Below, in pieces: positions 21,197-32,560 of a DNA stretch of 64,000 nucleotides. The position numbers and the translations under genes are program-made. This DNA comes from Ovis canadensis (taxonomy: Eukaryota; Chordata; Mammalia; Artiodactyla; Bovidae): positions 252,176,001-252,240,000 of the forward strand of contig NC_091246.1 of assembly GCF_042477335.2 (NCBI RefSeq), read 5' to 3'. Under the pieces are notes generated by a model. That model was not told where the DNA came from. It searched no databases and saw nothing but the letters and a program-made list of their open reading frames with translations. Positions within the stretch are counted from its first letter, which is position 1. Each line of letters opens with the position of its first letter.

Positions 21197-21309
21197 CAGA
21201 CTCTAGTTCTGTGTAGACAGCCAGCCCAAGGTCCTTCACTGGAGTCAGTTTGCAAAACAAAGCGGCCTGCAAAGTAGCAGTGGGGGCGGCAGTTCCAAAG
21301 CCACAGCAG

Positions 21310-21490
21310 CCACCATTGTGGCTAATGTTTAGCAAGAGCGTCCCACATTCGGGCTACTGTTCTCAGAGCATCCTTAGAGCTTTCTTCCTCAGAGCTAACT
21401 CTATTGTTCTTCACAACAATCCTATGATTCTTTCTGTTGGACATTTGACACTGTCATCTCAACGAATCAACACAGAGCCTCTATTCAGGA
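21310..21490 (-). repeat. MIR fragment
   Basis: Degenerate reverse MIR: 'ttgttcttcacaacaatcct', 'gacactgtcatctcaacgaa'. Confidence 0.45.
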
Positions 21491-21687
21491 AGGCAGCTGA
21501 GACATGGATAAGATAAAGAACTTGCCTGAGTGGCTGCCCTGAGTTTGAAAGCAGGGGGTCTAACCCAGCTCCAGCCCTTCTCAGTCACTGAGCTTAAAAC
21601 TGCTTCCTATGCCCACCTCTCTCCCTTCCTTCCTCATCTTCCCTGCCTCCATCAAAATGAACCAGGAAAAAAAGGAAGGCCCTCAGG

Positions 21688-21880
21688 CAGATATTCCTGG
21701 GTTCAAAACCAAATCCTACTGTTTATCGTCAGTGTGACCTTGGGCATGATAGATGCCTTTCCTGAACCTTAGTTTCCTTGTTTGGAAATTCAGGAAAATC
21801 AAGCCTACTTGATATAGGTTTTGTGACAATTCAGTCAGATCATGTGTAAACGCCTGGCACAGTGCCCAACACACGTGCTC
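21688..21880 (+). repeat. MIR
   Basis: 'tcctgggttcaaaaccaaat', 'gtgtgaccttgggcatgata', 'cttagtttccttgtttggaa', 'cgcctggcacagtgcccaac'. Complete core in sense orientation. Confidence 0.82.
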
Positions 21881-22062
21881 ACCCATCCCAGGCAACCTGG
21901 CAGCAAAGACGGATGGGTATCCATTACTCACCCAGCAAGTAGAGGGGGCAAAGACACACAGTGGAAGGGACCGTCTTTACCACCCTCATGCCCGTCAGCC
22001 TCTCGCCAGCTTCAGGAATAGGATATGCACTCATGTGCTCAAATCAGACCACAGGGTGAGAC

Positions 22063-22345
22063 TGTTGCCAGTGAATTTGAGGTCCTTGCTTCATCACAAA
22101 AGAATCTGGAGACGAAGTGACAGGTAAGAATATTAATACTTAGAGACAAGCACGCTCCACAGATAGAGTGGGCTATCCACAGATAGAGTGGGCTATCTCA
22201 GAAGGCAAGAGAGAGAGCCTCAAAACACAGTGTCGTTAGTTTTTATGTGCTGGGTAATTTCATAGACTAAGGAGGCTCAAGGTCTACTGGAAGTTGAATC
22301 TTCTGCCATTTTGGACCTAGCTGGTTCTAATCAGTTTTTGTCACA
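22063..22345 (-). mobile_element. Putative LTR fragment, family unassigned
   Basis: On the minus strand it opens TGTGACAAAAACTGATTAG and closes ACTGGCAACA, so the ends fit TG...CA. It contains 'ccaaaatggcagaagattc'. No clear poly(A) signal or matching 4-bp duplication is seen, and a BovB tail adjoins its right edge. It is not the same family as the three LTRs above. Confidence 0.35.
22157..22196. repeat. Perfect 20-bp tandem duplication
   Basis: Unit 'ccacagatagagtgggctat' occurs twice head to tail (22157-22176, 22177-22196). Confidence 0.97.
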
Positions 22346-22348
22346 TCC

Positions 22349-22838
22349 TATAAAAAGCAGAGACATCACTTTGCCAACAAAGGTCAGCATAGTCAAAGCT
22401 ATGGTTTCTCCAGTAGTCTCTGTGTGGATGTGAGAGTTGGACCATAAAGAAGGCTGAATACTGAAGAACTGATGCTTTCAAACTGTGGTGCTGGAGAAGA
22501 CTTTTGAGAGTCCCTCGGACAGCAAGGAGATCAAACCAGTCCATCCTAAAGGAAATCAACCCTGAATATTCATTGGAAGGACTGATGCTGAAGCTAAAGC
22601 TCCAATACTTTGGCCACCTGATGCGAAGAGCTGACTCACTGGAAAAGACACTGATGCTGAGAGAGGTTGGGGGCAGGAAGAGAAGGGGACGACAGAGGAT
22701 GAGATGGTTGGATGGCGTCACCGACTCGATGGACGTGAGTCTGAGTAAGCTCCAGGACATAGTGAAGGACAGGGAAACCTTGCATGCTGTGCAGCCCATG
22801 GGGTTGCAAAGAGTCAGACACGACTGAGCAACTGAGCA
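22349..22838 (+). mobile_element. BovB 3'-end fragment
   Basis: 'aaaaagcagagacatcactt', 'ggtgctggagaagacttttg', 'ctttggccacctgatgcgaa', ending 'gactgagcaactgagcaac'. Degraded end of the last coding region plus 3'UTR. Confidence 0.92.
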
Positions 22839-23245
22839 ACAACAATGGCCAGGTCATTCCTTTCAAGGCTGTGCTCTTCCCTTCTGTTTCTCGACTTGAA
22901 CAGTCTAAGACGAAGAGTAACTCTAGAGCAGGAGGTTCTGACTGTGGAGAAGTACCCAGTGGGGCTCTGGAATGCTGGTCACGCTCTATTTCTTGACTTA
23001 GGTGATAGTTACATAGATGAGACTTATTTTCTAATTATTTATAAACAGTGTCTACATCCTGCATGTGCTTTTCTGTACGTATTTCATAGTGAAAAAAGAA
23101 GACGCTAAGCCTAACAGAACAACGCTATAGAGTCTAGGCAGCTTGAGAGCCGAGGTGGGTGTGAGACTGGTACCCAGTACTAATCCCACTCTGAAATGCC
23201 TGCCCCATCCACACCCAACTCACCCAGCGATTTAGAGCTTTATGA
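22839..23245. other. Intergenic stretch, no gene recognised
   Basis: Unique sequence with only short frames; nothing assignable. Confidence 0.45.
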
Positions 23246-23400
23246 GTTGCTCTGAAGACGGTCTGGTTTGAATCCTGACTCTGCTACTTGAATCCTGACT
23301 CTGCTACTGGCTGCTATTTACTCTCAAATGCTCTAATCCTCATGTCAACATCTACAAAATGGGGAGAGAATCATGCGGTTACGAGCATCAAACGAGCTCA
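23246..23400 (+). repeat. MIR carrying a 20-bp tandem duplication
   Basis: 'ctggtttgaatcctgactct' and 'atctacaaaatggggagaga' fit MIR. 'ttgaatcctgactctgctac' is repeated head to tail at 23268-23287 and 23288-23307, within the MIR body. Confidence 0.75.
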
Positions 23401-23439
23401 CTGTAGAGACCATTTAGCGCCGTGAACTGCACATGGGAT

Positions 23440-24480
23440 GTACCCGAGAAGCACTAGCTGCCAAGTTAGGCAAAAACATGAATGGACTGGCTCCTTTAAC
23501 CAAATGGTGGCAAAGGCAGGGTTCTGCTGGGTCTTGGCAGTGATGAAACTAACACATGGGACTGCATTAAGATTGCTTCTCTCCATTTCCATCTCTTTTT
23601 CTCTCTGCACTTGAGTCTTGTTCTCGCCAACCAGTTGTTTTCCATGATATTGGGAACTGGCCAGCTCCAACTCATGTCTTCCTAGCTTTATGTCCAGAAA
23701 GAAAGGAATAGACTTTCTTCTCTTGGTTAAATGATCAAAAATCCCAAGGAAGGGCTCTGATTGGTCATCTTGGGTCACATGCCCTCCTCTGTGACCAACA
23801 TGGCTGTGACTGGCTGCCCCAACAGAGTCATGTGATTGGTAAGGAGAAGGTCTTCAAACACGGGAGGAAGCAATTTGCAAAAGAACAAGGGGCCATTGCG
23901 TAGACGCAGCAGCGGTGTGTGAGCCAGTTGCCACGCACCAAAGCTAATTAGAGGTGAACTCCAGCCTGACTGGATCTTTCTTTGAGAGGCCTGCCTCCTC
24001 CCAACACAATCTCATTCCAAGTGAGTTCTGATAGTAATATTACTATATTCATCTTTTGTGGGGAGAGCATGTTTTCCCAAACCTGCCAATCAAAGCATCA
24101 TGCTCCCTGGCCATAGGATCTGGTTCAGAGCTAAGCCAATGAGAGCTCTACTCAGGAATATTATTGGAGTTACCTGGAGGAATTGTTTCCTCTGCCATAG
24201 TTGCTAGGCTATTAGAATGTTTTTCTAGACTTTCCAGTGACCATCTTGCCCCACCAAGGGAAGGATTTTTCTATGAGTGAAACCTATCCAGAGAAAGCTG
24301 AGCCTAGTGATAGAGGGGGGTTCCTAATCATATTATTTGAGTACCTAGACCTGGCCATGTCTGAAAATCAACTTTCCTCTAGACTTTTCAATAGTTACTT
24401 GTGTCAACAAATTCCCTTTCTTTGCTTAAACCATTTTGACTGTGTTGTTTCATTTGTAGGCAAAGGAGCCCTGGATCCAG
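23440..24480. repeat. Ancient mammalian repeat region, family unassigned
   Basis: Two blocks look like one old repeat type: 23740-23850 ('gggctctgattggtcatctt', 'tgggtcacatgccctcctct') and 24080-24480 ('gccaatgagagctctactca', 'tgctaggctattagaatg', 'gccctggatccagtctcatc'). The ORFs across it are not protein-like. Confidence 0.4.
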
Positions 24481-24850
24481 TCTCATCCTACTGTCCACAA
24501 GGCCACCTGTCATACCCTTTAATATCCCTCCTTTAAATAAGCCAGCTCCCCAGAGGATTCTGGTAACTCCTCAGCCCTTCCCCCAAGACCCAGTGCTCTC
24601 TGAGGCCTAGTTCATGGTGAACAGTGTCAGATTTGTGATCTACAAAGAAGAGAATTTAGCTTCAGGACTAGAGATGAGGCTTCAGGCACTCGGAGCTTCC
24701 TGTGACAGAAGTTCTATTACAGTGAAAAAGGGATGGAGAAAGCCTCATCAGAAGGGGCAGAGAGTGCCCCACTCACTAGTCTGGGCGGGGCTTGATATAC
24801 TCTGTCAACTGGTTACTAACAATAGAAAGGTATTACCAGACCCACACCCG
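24481..24850. other. Intergenic stretch, no gene recognised
   Basis: Unique sequence; a 90-codon frame has no recognisable features. Confidence 0.4.
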
Positions 24851-26604
24851 CAGTTCAGTTCAGTTCACCCGCTCAGTCGTGTCTGACTCTTTGCGACCCC
24901 ATGGACCGCAACACACCAGGCCTCACTGTCCATCACCAGCTCCCGGAGTTCACCCAAACTCATGTCCATCGAGTCTGTGATGTCATCCAGCCATCTCATC
25001 CTTTGTCGTCCCCTTCTCCTCCCGCCTTCACTCTTTCCCAGCATCAGGGTCTTTTCCAGGGAGTCAGCTCTTCACATCAGGTGGCCAAAGTACTGAAGTT
25101 TCAGCTCTAGCATCAGTCCTTTCTACGAACACCCAGGACTGATCTCCTTCAGAATGGACTGGTTGGATCTCCTTGCAGTCCAAGGGACTCTCAAGAGTCT
25201 TCTCCAACATCACAGTTCAAAAGCATCAATTCTTCAGTGCTCAGCTTTCTTCACAGTCCAACTCTCACATCCATTCATGACCACTGGAAAACCATAGCTT
25301 TGACTAGATGGACCTTTGTTGGCAAAGTAATGTCTCTGCTTTGTAATATGCTGTCTAGGTTGGTCATAGCTTTTCTTTCAAGGAGCAAGCATCTTTTAAT
25401 TTCATGGCTGCGGTCACCATGTGCAGTGATTTTGGAGCCCAAAAAAACAGTCTGTCACTGTTTCCACTGTTTCCTCATCTATTTGCCATGAAGTGATGGG
25501 ACCAGATGCCATGATCTTAGTTTTCTGAATGTTGAGTTTTAAGCCAACTTTTTCACGCTCCTCTTTCACTTTCATCAAGAAGCTATTTAGTTCTTCTTGA
25601 CTTTCTGCCATGATGGTGGTGTCATCTGCATATCTGAGGTTATTGATATTTCTCCCAGCAATCTTGATTCCAGCTTATGCTTCCTCCAGCCCAGCGTTTC
25701 TCATGATGTACTCTGCATATAAGTTAAATAAGCACAGTGACAATATACAGCCTTGACATACTCCTTTTCCTATTTGGAACTAGTCTGTTGTTCCATGTCC
25801 AGTTCTAACTGTTTCTTCCTGACCTGCATATAGGTGTCTCAAGAGGCAGGTCAGGTGGTCTGGTGTTCCCATCTCTTGAAGAGTTTTCCACAGTTTATTG
25901 TGATCCACACAGTCAAAGGCTTTGGCATAGTCAATAAAGCAGAAATAGATGTTTTTCTGGAACTCTCTTGCTTTTTCAATGATCCAACGGATGTTGACAA
26001 TTTGATCTCTGGCTCCTCTGTCTTTTCTAAATCCAGCTTGAACATCTGGAAGTTCACAGTTCATGTACTGTTGAAGCCTGGCTTGGAGAATTTTGAGCAT
26101 TACTTTGCTAGCGTGTGAGATGAGTACAATTGGGTGGTACTCTGAGCATTCTTTGGCATTGCCTTTCTTTGGGATTGGAATGGAAACTGACTTTTTCCAG
26201 TCCTGTGGCCACTGCTGAGTTTTCTAAATTTGCTGGTATCTTGAGTGCAGCACTTTCACAGCATCATATTTTAGGATTTGAAATAACTCAGCTGGAATTC
26301 CATCACCTCCACTAGCTTTGTTCATAGTGATGCTTCCTACGGCCCACTTAACTTTGCACACCAGGATGTCTGGCTCTAGGTGAGTGATCACACCATCATG
26401 GTTATCTGGGTCATGAAGATCTTTTTTGTATAGTTCTTCTGTGTATTCTTGCCACCTCTTCTTAACATCTTCTGCTTCTGTTAGGTCCATACCATTTCTG
26501 TCCTTTATTGAGCCCATCTTTGCATGAAATGTTCCCTTGGTATCTTTAATTTTCTTGAAGAGATCTCTAGTCTTTCCCATTCTATTGCTTTCCTCTATTT
26601 CTTT

Positions 26605-28031
26605 TTTTTTTTCCCACAGTCTTTATGAAGTTTTTATTTTAAAGATGAAATTTATTTCAAAAGTTCTTATATAAACCAATCATGAATAAACTTTTATAAT
26701 GAACTTCTCAAATCTTTTTACTATCTATCTTTCTGTCTCAGCTGGTAAAGAATACGCCTGCATTGTGGGAGACCTGGGTTTGATGCCTGGGTTGCGAAGA
26801 TCCCCTGGAGAAGGGAAAGGCTACCCACTCCAGTATTTCTGGCCTGGAGAATTCCATGCGACTGTATAGGCCATGGGGTCACAAAGAGTCAGACAGGACT
26901 GAGCGACTTTGACTTTCTGCTTGGGATAGCATTGATATAATAGTATTACATTTCCTTTTTTATTCAAATGAACTGTTTTCAAGATTAATGATTATTAGCA
27001 AATCTTGATGCAAGATAAACATGATACTATAAAATTACCATTTTCTATCAACTATCTAAAGTAAAAAAGTATTTGGTACTAAGTGTTCTTATGTTTAAAT
27101 TCAAAAGTAATTTTTAGTCCCAAGGGAACTTGGCACTCCAAGACTTAAATTTTAATGATATTTACATAATATATATATTTATATTTTTAATCACTAAGTT
27201 CCTCCTCATCACTGAAGTATGCGCTTTTCTTTATCCTTGGGCGTCTTGAATCATCTGATGTTGAAGGACCTCCTGAACTGGGTTTCCATCTTTTTTGTTC
27301 TTCTTCAATTTTGGCTTGCTGGAAAGCTATGGCCTGACTGAGGCTGTCAAGAGCAGGATCTTTCCCCTTCATCTTCACTTTCTTCTACTTCTTCAATTTC
27401 TTCTTCTGGCTCAGGAATTTTCTTTGTTTTCTTTTTCTCTTTCTTCTTTGGAGGTTCACGTTCTCCAAGCATATTTTTGGGACAGGCATAACTTAAGTGT
27501 CCACTTTCCCCACATTCATAACACTTAGATTTATCAAAGTAGTTTCGTCTTCGGATGAACTCAGCTGCTCTTCCATTGTCAATAGCAATGCTTGCTTTTA
27601 TCACTCTACCAAATAACTGTTTGTTGTTTATTGCCCTGGTACAGTTTTGTGCAGAGTCTTTATCCAAAAATAGAATAAATGCAACCCCTTTACTCCTCCT
27701 GGTATCTTTATCTTTCATTATAGTAACCTTTACAACTTCGCCATACTTGGAAAATATCCGATATAAGTCATTGTTGGTCAGGGAAAAGGGCAGATTGGAT
27801 ACATACACTGTGCTTTTACTTGGGGCCAATCCACCACTCATTTCTTCAAGTGGGGCCGGCCCGGGGGGGAGGGCCAGAAGAGCGCGAGCCCTCAGCTCAC
27901 TTGGGGCTCAACCCCGACCGTACGTCGCTCCTTGCAGCTGCCTCTGCATCACGGGTCCCGGGAGGGGTCGGGCACAGAAGGGAGCTACCGCGCCTCTTCC
28001 GGGCTTTCCTTTGTCCCAAACCCCGGAGGTC
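26605..28031 (-). pseudogene. ZCRB1: ZCRB1 processed pseudogene (retrocopy), near full length, one frameshift
   Basis: ZCRB1 is the U11/U12 minor-spliceosome 31K protein, with an RRM followed by a CCHC zinc knuckle. Here the whole reading frame lies without introns on the minus strand at 27841-27187. The RRM spans about residues 10-88 and the CCHC knuckle ([14 protein letters not shown]) about 107-120; the C-terminus ends FSDEEELSD. The region is 655 nt, one more than 217 codons plus stop. One extra A near 27361-27363 shifts the frame after residue 160 and gives an early stop. Upstream is a GC-rich 5'UTR (27842-28031). Downstream is a 3'UTR with AATAAA-type signals near 26631-26640 and a poly(A) tail (poly-T on +, 26602-26612). 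A 14-bp target duplication 'tcctctatttcttt' (26591-26604, 28032-28045) brackets it. This is L1-type retroposition into BovB. Near-intact coding implies recent origin. Confidence 0.95.
26737..26928 (+). repeat. Bov-tA SINE inside the ZCRB1 retrocopy 3'UTR
   Basis: 'ctcagctggtaaagaatacg', 'cactccagtatttctggcct', 'gactgagcgactttgacttt', with 'ctttctg' on both sides. It inserted after the retrocopy or was carried in the parent 3'UTR; antisense to the retrocopy. Confidence 0.9.
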
Positions 28032-28889
28032 TCCTCTATTTCTTTGCATCAATCACTGAGGAAGTCTTTCTTATCTCTCCTTGCTCTTTTTTGGAACTCT
28101 GCATTCAAAAGGGTATATATTTCCTTTTCTCCTTTGCCGTTAACTTCTCTCCTTTACTCAGCTGTTTGTAAGGCCTCCTCAGACAACCATTTTGCCTTTC
28201 TGCATTTCTTTTTCTTGGGGATGTTTTTGATCACTGCCTCCTGTACAATGGCATGAACCTTTGTCTATAGTTCTTCAGGCACTCCATCTATCAAATGCAA
28301 TCCCTTGAATCTATTTGTCACTTTCACTGTATAATCGCAAGAGAGTTGATTTAGGTCATACCTGAATGGTCTAGTGGGTTTCCCCACTTTCTTCAATTTA
28401 AGTCTGAATTTGGCAATAAGGAGTTCATGATCTGAGCCACAGTCAGCTCCTGGTCTTCTTTTTGCTGACTGTATAGAGCTTCTCCATCTTTGGCTGCAAA
28501 GAATATAATCAATCTGATTTCGGTACTGACCATCTGGTGATGTCCATGTGTAGAGTCTTCTCTTGTGTTGTTGGCAGAGGGTGTTTGCTATGACCAGTGT
28601 GTTCTCTTGGCAAAACTCTGTTCTCTTGGCAAAAATATTTTGTTTTGTACTTGATTTTGTAGCTTTGTTTTGTACGCCAAGGCCAAATTTACCTGTTACT
28701 CCAGGTATCTCTTGACTTCCTACTTTTGCATTCCAGTCCCATATGATGAAAAGGACATTTTTTGGGGGTGTTAGTTCTAGAAGGTCTTGTAGGTCTTCAC
28801 AGAACTGTTCAACTTCAGCTTCTTCAGCATTTCTGGTCAGGGCATAAACTTGGATTACCGTGATATTGAATGGCTTGCCTTGGAAACAA

Positions 28890-29696
28890 ATGAAACACTC
28901 CCACTCCCAAAACATACATTTTAAGACAACAGGATTAGAAGTAACAATAGAAACATCTTACCAGATCCACTGCCACAACACTTTCTCTCCTACCATCTCT
29001 GTTGAGCAGTATGTGGACGAGCGCCCCAGGACAGGACATGGGGTATGTGAACTCTTAGGAGAGTCGTGAGGAAGGAGGTTTGGGTGGCCAGGGCAAGCCT
29101 CAGGAAGGATGTGGGAAATGGCTGGATCTTAAAGCAAAGGTTTGATTTCAATAGCCAGAAAGAGTGGGCTGAAAGACAGCCTCGCAAGGAACAGTGTGAG
29201 AGAAGCAGAGGAGCCGCACAATGCACCGCGTATTCAGGGGCAGAGAGTAGACCTGCCGAGGCCAGGAATCGGCCAGGAACAGGGAAGAGGGCTGTGCCTA
29301 GTGGCAGAGGGTCCTGCGTGCCAGGCTCTGGGGCCCACCCGTGCGGTGAGAGTGCAGGCACAGACGTGCTCAGAGTCACCCCCGGCCCTGAGACTCTGAA
29401 CTAGCAGCACAGACTCTTGTTGGCAGCCCATGACAGGGCAGCCTGTGCCTGTGTGCATGAAACGATGTGTCCACTGGAAGTGAGCGTGGTGGGGAGAAGG
29501 GGGTACGAAGGGCTGCTGTGAAGAGTTCTGGGCTTTGCTCCGCTACTGCAGACCCTAAATAAACTTCTTTGGCCTTCAACAGCATCCATCCCTGGGTGAG
29601 GGGACGCAGGGCAGTTTCAAGTGGTACTAACAGATATTCACTCACTCACTCACTCACGCACTCATTCATGCAAAATACCATACACTAAGCATTACC
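28890..29696. other. Intergenic stretch, no gene recognised
   Basis: Unique and fairly GC-rich (29150-29500). AATAAA occurs at about 29557-29562 on +, but no exon is recognised before it. An (ACTC)n tract closes the stretch. Confidence 0.45.
29638..29670. repeat. (ACTC)n microsatellite
   Basis: About six 'actc' units with two variants at the end. Confidence 0.9.
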
Positions 29697-29906
29697 AGGC
29701 CCCCCTGGTGGCACAGGTGGTAAGGAGTCTGCCTGCAATGCAGGAGACCCGGTTCAATCCCAGGGTCAGGAGGATCCCCTGGAGACGGAAATGGTGACCC
29801 ACTCCAGTGGTCTTGCCTGGGAAATCCCATGGATAAAGGAGCCTGGCGAGCTTCAGTCCACAGGGTCACAATGACTTGGACACGACTTAGTGATTAACAC
29901 TAACAC
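29697..29906 (+). repeat. Bov-tA SINE
   Basis: 'gcccccctggtggcacaggt', 'ctgcctgcaatgcaggagac', 'gacacgacttagtgattaac'. 'agcatta' at both sides is a short target duplication. Confidence 0.92.
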
Positions 29907-30919
29907 GAGCATTAGCTTGGGTCCTAGGGACACAAGAGTCAGTGAGACACAAGACTCCTGGCCCCGCGGAACTTACCCCGGGGCACTGAGGGCCGCCTCC
30001 TCAGCAGCCATTCCACCTCCTGCCTTCAGGGAAACCTGATTTTGTCCATGCAGCAATGTGCTCAATCAATGCCGGCAGGAATAGTCTCGGCTCAGGGCCC
30101 CGTCCTTTACAGGGCGCCCATTTGGCCTCTCCCAGCCATACCCCTCCTGACGGAGAGAGGAGTCTACAAGGCCAAGAAGATGTGCCCACCTAGCCCACAC
30201 TGTGGGTACCTGGTACCTCAAAATTCCCTGTCCAAACAGCCCCAAGCCCACTTCCAGCCTGCTGGAGTGAGTCCCTCCCCTGGCCCACCTTCTGAGAGTG
30301 CGGCCACTGCCCACATTCCTAGGCTCGATGAGTGGCGAAAGGGCAGCTGTTTGCAGGAGGGAGGCAGACAGGGCTTGGGTGTGCGGGAGTCCTCGTGTGG
30401 GACGGGAAGGAACCAGGGCCGGAAAGAGAAGGAAGGGGGCCAGTGAGCCAGAAGCCACATCCTGGCCTGAACCTCTGAGAAGCTGGAGGATTCTAAATTC
30501 ACACCTGATCTTCCATGTTGTTTGAAGGTGTGTCTGTTTGGAAGGTTAAGACAGGTGTTTTTTTTTTAATCATTCTATGTTCTTGCCCTGAGCTCCACAA
30601 ATGTTCGGACTGGCCTGTTCCTGGCTGCGGGGATCTGAGCCAGTCCCCCTTGCCAGATTCCTTGCTTTCCCAGACTCCTTTGCAGCCAGGAATGATCAAG
30701 TGATCCAGACATGTGATCCCAGCAAAGGGCTTCTGGAAAATCGTTTCTACCTTGATCATGGAAGAGAAACCTATGAGGAAAGGCTCACGAGCAGAGCTTC
30801 CTTTTTCTCTCTTCTGCTTTTGAACACAACTGCTTAAGAACCATCTCTGGGGTGCAGGATGACACAGTGAAGGCCAACAGCCAGCATGCGAGGACGATGA
30901 AAGGTGTAAAGACCCTGGG
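29907..30919. other. Intergenic stretch, no gene recognised
   Basis: About 1 kb, GC-moderate. Frames up to 134 codons on either strand overlap each other and show no family features. A T-run lies at 30559-30568. Confidence 0.45.
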
Positions 30920-31115
30920 TCTTGTCGTGCACGCTAAGTTGCTTGCGTCATGTCTGACTCTTTGCAACCCTATGGACTGCAGCCTCCCAGCCTCCTCTGT
31001 CCATGGGCTGCTCTAGGCAAGGATACTGGAGCGGATTGCCGTGCCCTCCTCCAGGGGATCTTCCTGACTGCGCTCAAGTCTCACGTCTCCTGCGTTGGCA
31101 CTAGCAGCACCTAGG
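30920..31115 (-). repeat. Bov-tA SINE
   Basis: Reverse Bov-tA: 'acgctaagttgcttgcgtca', 'ctaggcaaggatactggagc', 'ctcctgcgttggcactagca'. Confidence 0.9.
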
Positions 31116-31257
31116 TCATGGAGCTTAGGGGCCCGCTCTGGAGCCAGCTGCCTCTGGATTTTATGCTGCACGAGACATCAGCGTCATCATGGTTTTGGCC
31201 ACACTTTGGGCAGTGTGTGATACAGCAGTGGCCAGCCATCCTAACAAAACCTTTGTG

Positions 31258-31392
31258 GTTTTTAATTTGTTGTTTGTATTTTTGCCCATGCTGCATAGCT
31301 TGCAGGATATTAGTTTCCCAAACAAGAGATCAAACTCAGCCCCTGGCAGTCAAAGTACAGAGTCCTAACCACTGGACCACCAGGGAATTCCC
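31258..31392 (-). repeat. CHR-type SINE
   Basis: 'catagcttgcaggatattag', 'cctaaccactggaccaccag', 'ggaattccc' end. Confidence 0.85.
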
Positions 31393-31618
31393 AGAAACAT
31401 GCTTTCTAAAGACTAGTGACAGAAATCAGTCTGGCTGGAAGATCATCAGTCTGGCTGGTGACATCTTGCCAGTCTGTGGGGAGGATTCCCCATGGGTGAA
31501 GTCAAACCAAAGGAAACTGAGAATTCTTTGGTATACCTGCATGCTACTTTTACTATTATCGTCTTTTAAAAAATAACCTCATGTTGCCTAATGGTTTAAA
31601 ATGAACTACAGCACTATT

Positions 31619-31832
31619 TAGGGTTTCCTTGGTGACTCAGTGGTAAAAAATCCACCTGCCAAGGCAGGAGAGCTGGGTGTGATCCCTGGGTCAGGAGGGA
31701 TCCCTGGAGAACGGAATGGCATCCCACGCCAGTATTCCTGCCTGGAAAATTCCATGGACAGAGAAGCCTGGTGGGCTACAGTCCATGAGGTCGCAAAAGA
31801 GTCAGACATGACCTAGCTACTGAATGACAACA
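31619..31832 (+). repeat. Bov-tA SINE
   Basis: 'gggtttccttggtgactcag', 'aatggcatcccacgccagta', 'gtcagacatgacctagctac'. Confidence 0.92.
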
Positions 31833-31997
31833 TACCACTACTATAAATAAAAAGCCAAGATGACTCGCTATTATAGAAAGCAATAAAAAGATTTTTTTAA
31901 GTGAAATCCATGCTGAAAATAAAAAACTCTAAGTGCCTTGTGGTGTCCCACATTGGAGTCTGGGACTGTAAGAGGACATTAGTAGAATAACCAATGG

Positions 31998-32297
31998 GAC
32001 TTCCCTGGTGGTCCGGGGGCTAAGAACCCGCCTTCCAATGCAGGGGACATGGATGCAATCTCTGGTCTGGGAAGATCCCACATGCTGGGGAGCAACTAAG
32101 CCTGTGTGCCCCAACTACTGAAGCCTGAACACCCTAGAGGCTGTGCTCCAGAACAAGAGAAGTCACCGCAGTCAGAAGCCCAGGCGCCAGAACAAGAGAG
32201 TAGCCCCCAGTCATTGCAACTAGAGAAAGCCCATGCACAGCAATGAAGGCCCAGTGCAACCACAAACAAATAAATAAGTAAATCCTAAAAAAAAATA
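31998..32297 (+). repeat. CHR-type SINE, long form
   Basis: 'gggacttccctggtggtccg', 'acccgccttccaatgcaggg', 'ctagagaaagcccatgcaca', 'aaataaataagtaaatcc' and an A-tail. Confidence 0.9.
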
Positions 32298-32299
32298 AA

Positions 32300-32491
32300 C
32301 GTGGAAGTCACTCAGTCATATCCAACTCTTTGTGACCCCATGGACTATACAGTCCATGGAATTCTCTAGGCCAGAATACTGGAGTGGGTAGCCTTTCCCT
32401 TCTCCAGAGTATCTCTCCAACCACAGGATCAAACCCAGGTCTCCCGCATTGCAGGCAGATTCTTTACCAGCTGAGGCACAGGGGAAGCCCC
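32300..32491 (-). repeat. Bov-tA SINE
   Basis: Abuts the CHR SINE A-tail: 'gtggaagtcactcagtcata', 'ctaggccagaatactggagt', 'ctttaccagctgaggcacag'. A G-rich run (32504-32517) follows. Confidence 0.9.
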
Positions 32492-32560
32492 TGGTCGCGG
32501 TGGGGGGGGCGGGGGGAACCAATAAAGTCTATACTTTAGTTAATGGTAATATACCAATAC

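Larger units (their letters stand above)
24853..28889 (-). mobile_element. BovB LINE, about 2.6 kb, split by a ZCRB1 retrocopy
   Basis: The 3' end is at the left ('cagttcagttcacccgctca'). The left part (24853-26604) carries degraded RT: 25780-26100 keeps YCFIDYAKAFDCVDHNKLW, and 25414-25611 keeps LKLNIQKTKIMASGPITSW. The right part (28032-28889) encodes the end of the endonuclease: WNAKVGSQE, RLYTWTSPDGQYRNQIDYIL and the GSDHELLIAKF block, on the minus strand at 28265-28865. A small insertion and a local duplication (28600-28637, 'tgttctcttggcaaa' twice) sit inside that block. The 5' end is missing, so the copy is dead. Confidence 0.93.

Noticed and set aside
29500-29600. AATAAA near 29557 as a gene end
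   Set aside because: No exon or splice signals precede it; a chance hexamer is likely.
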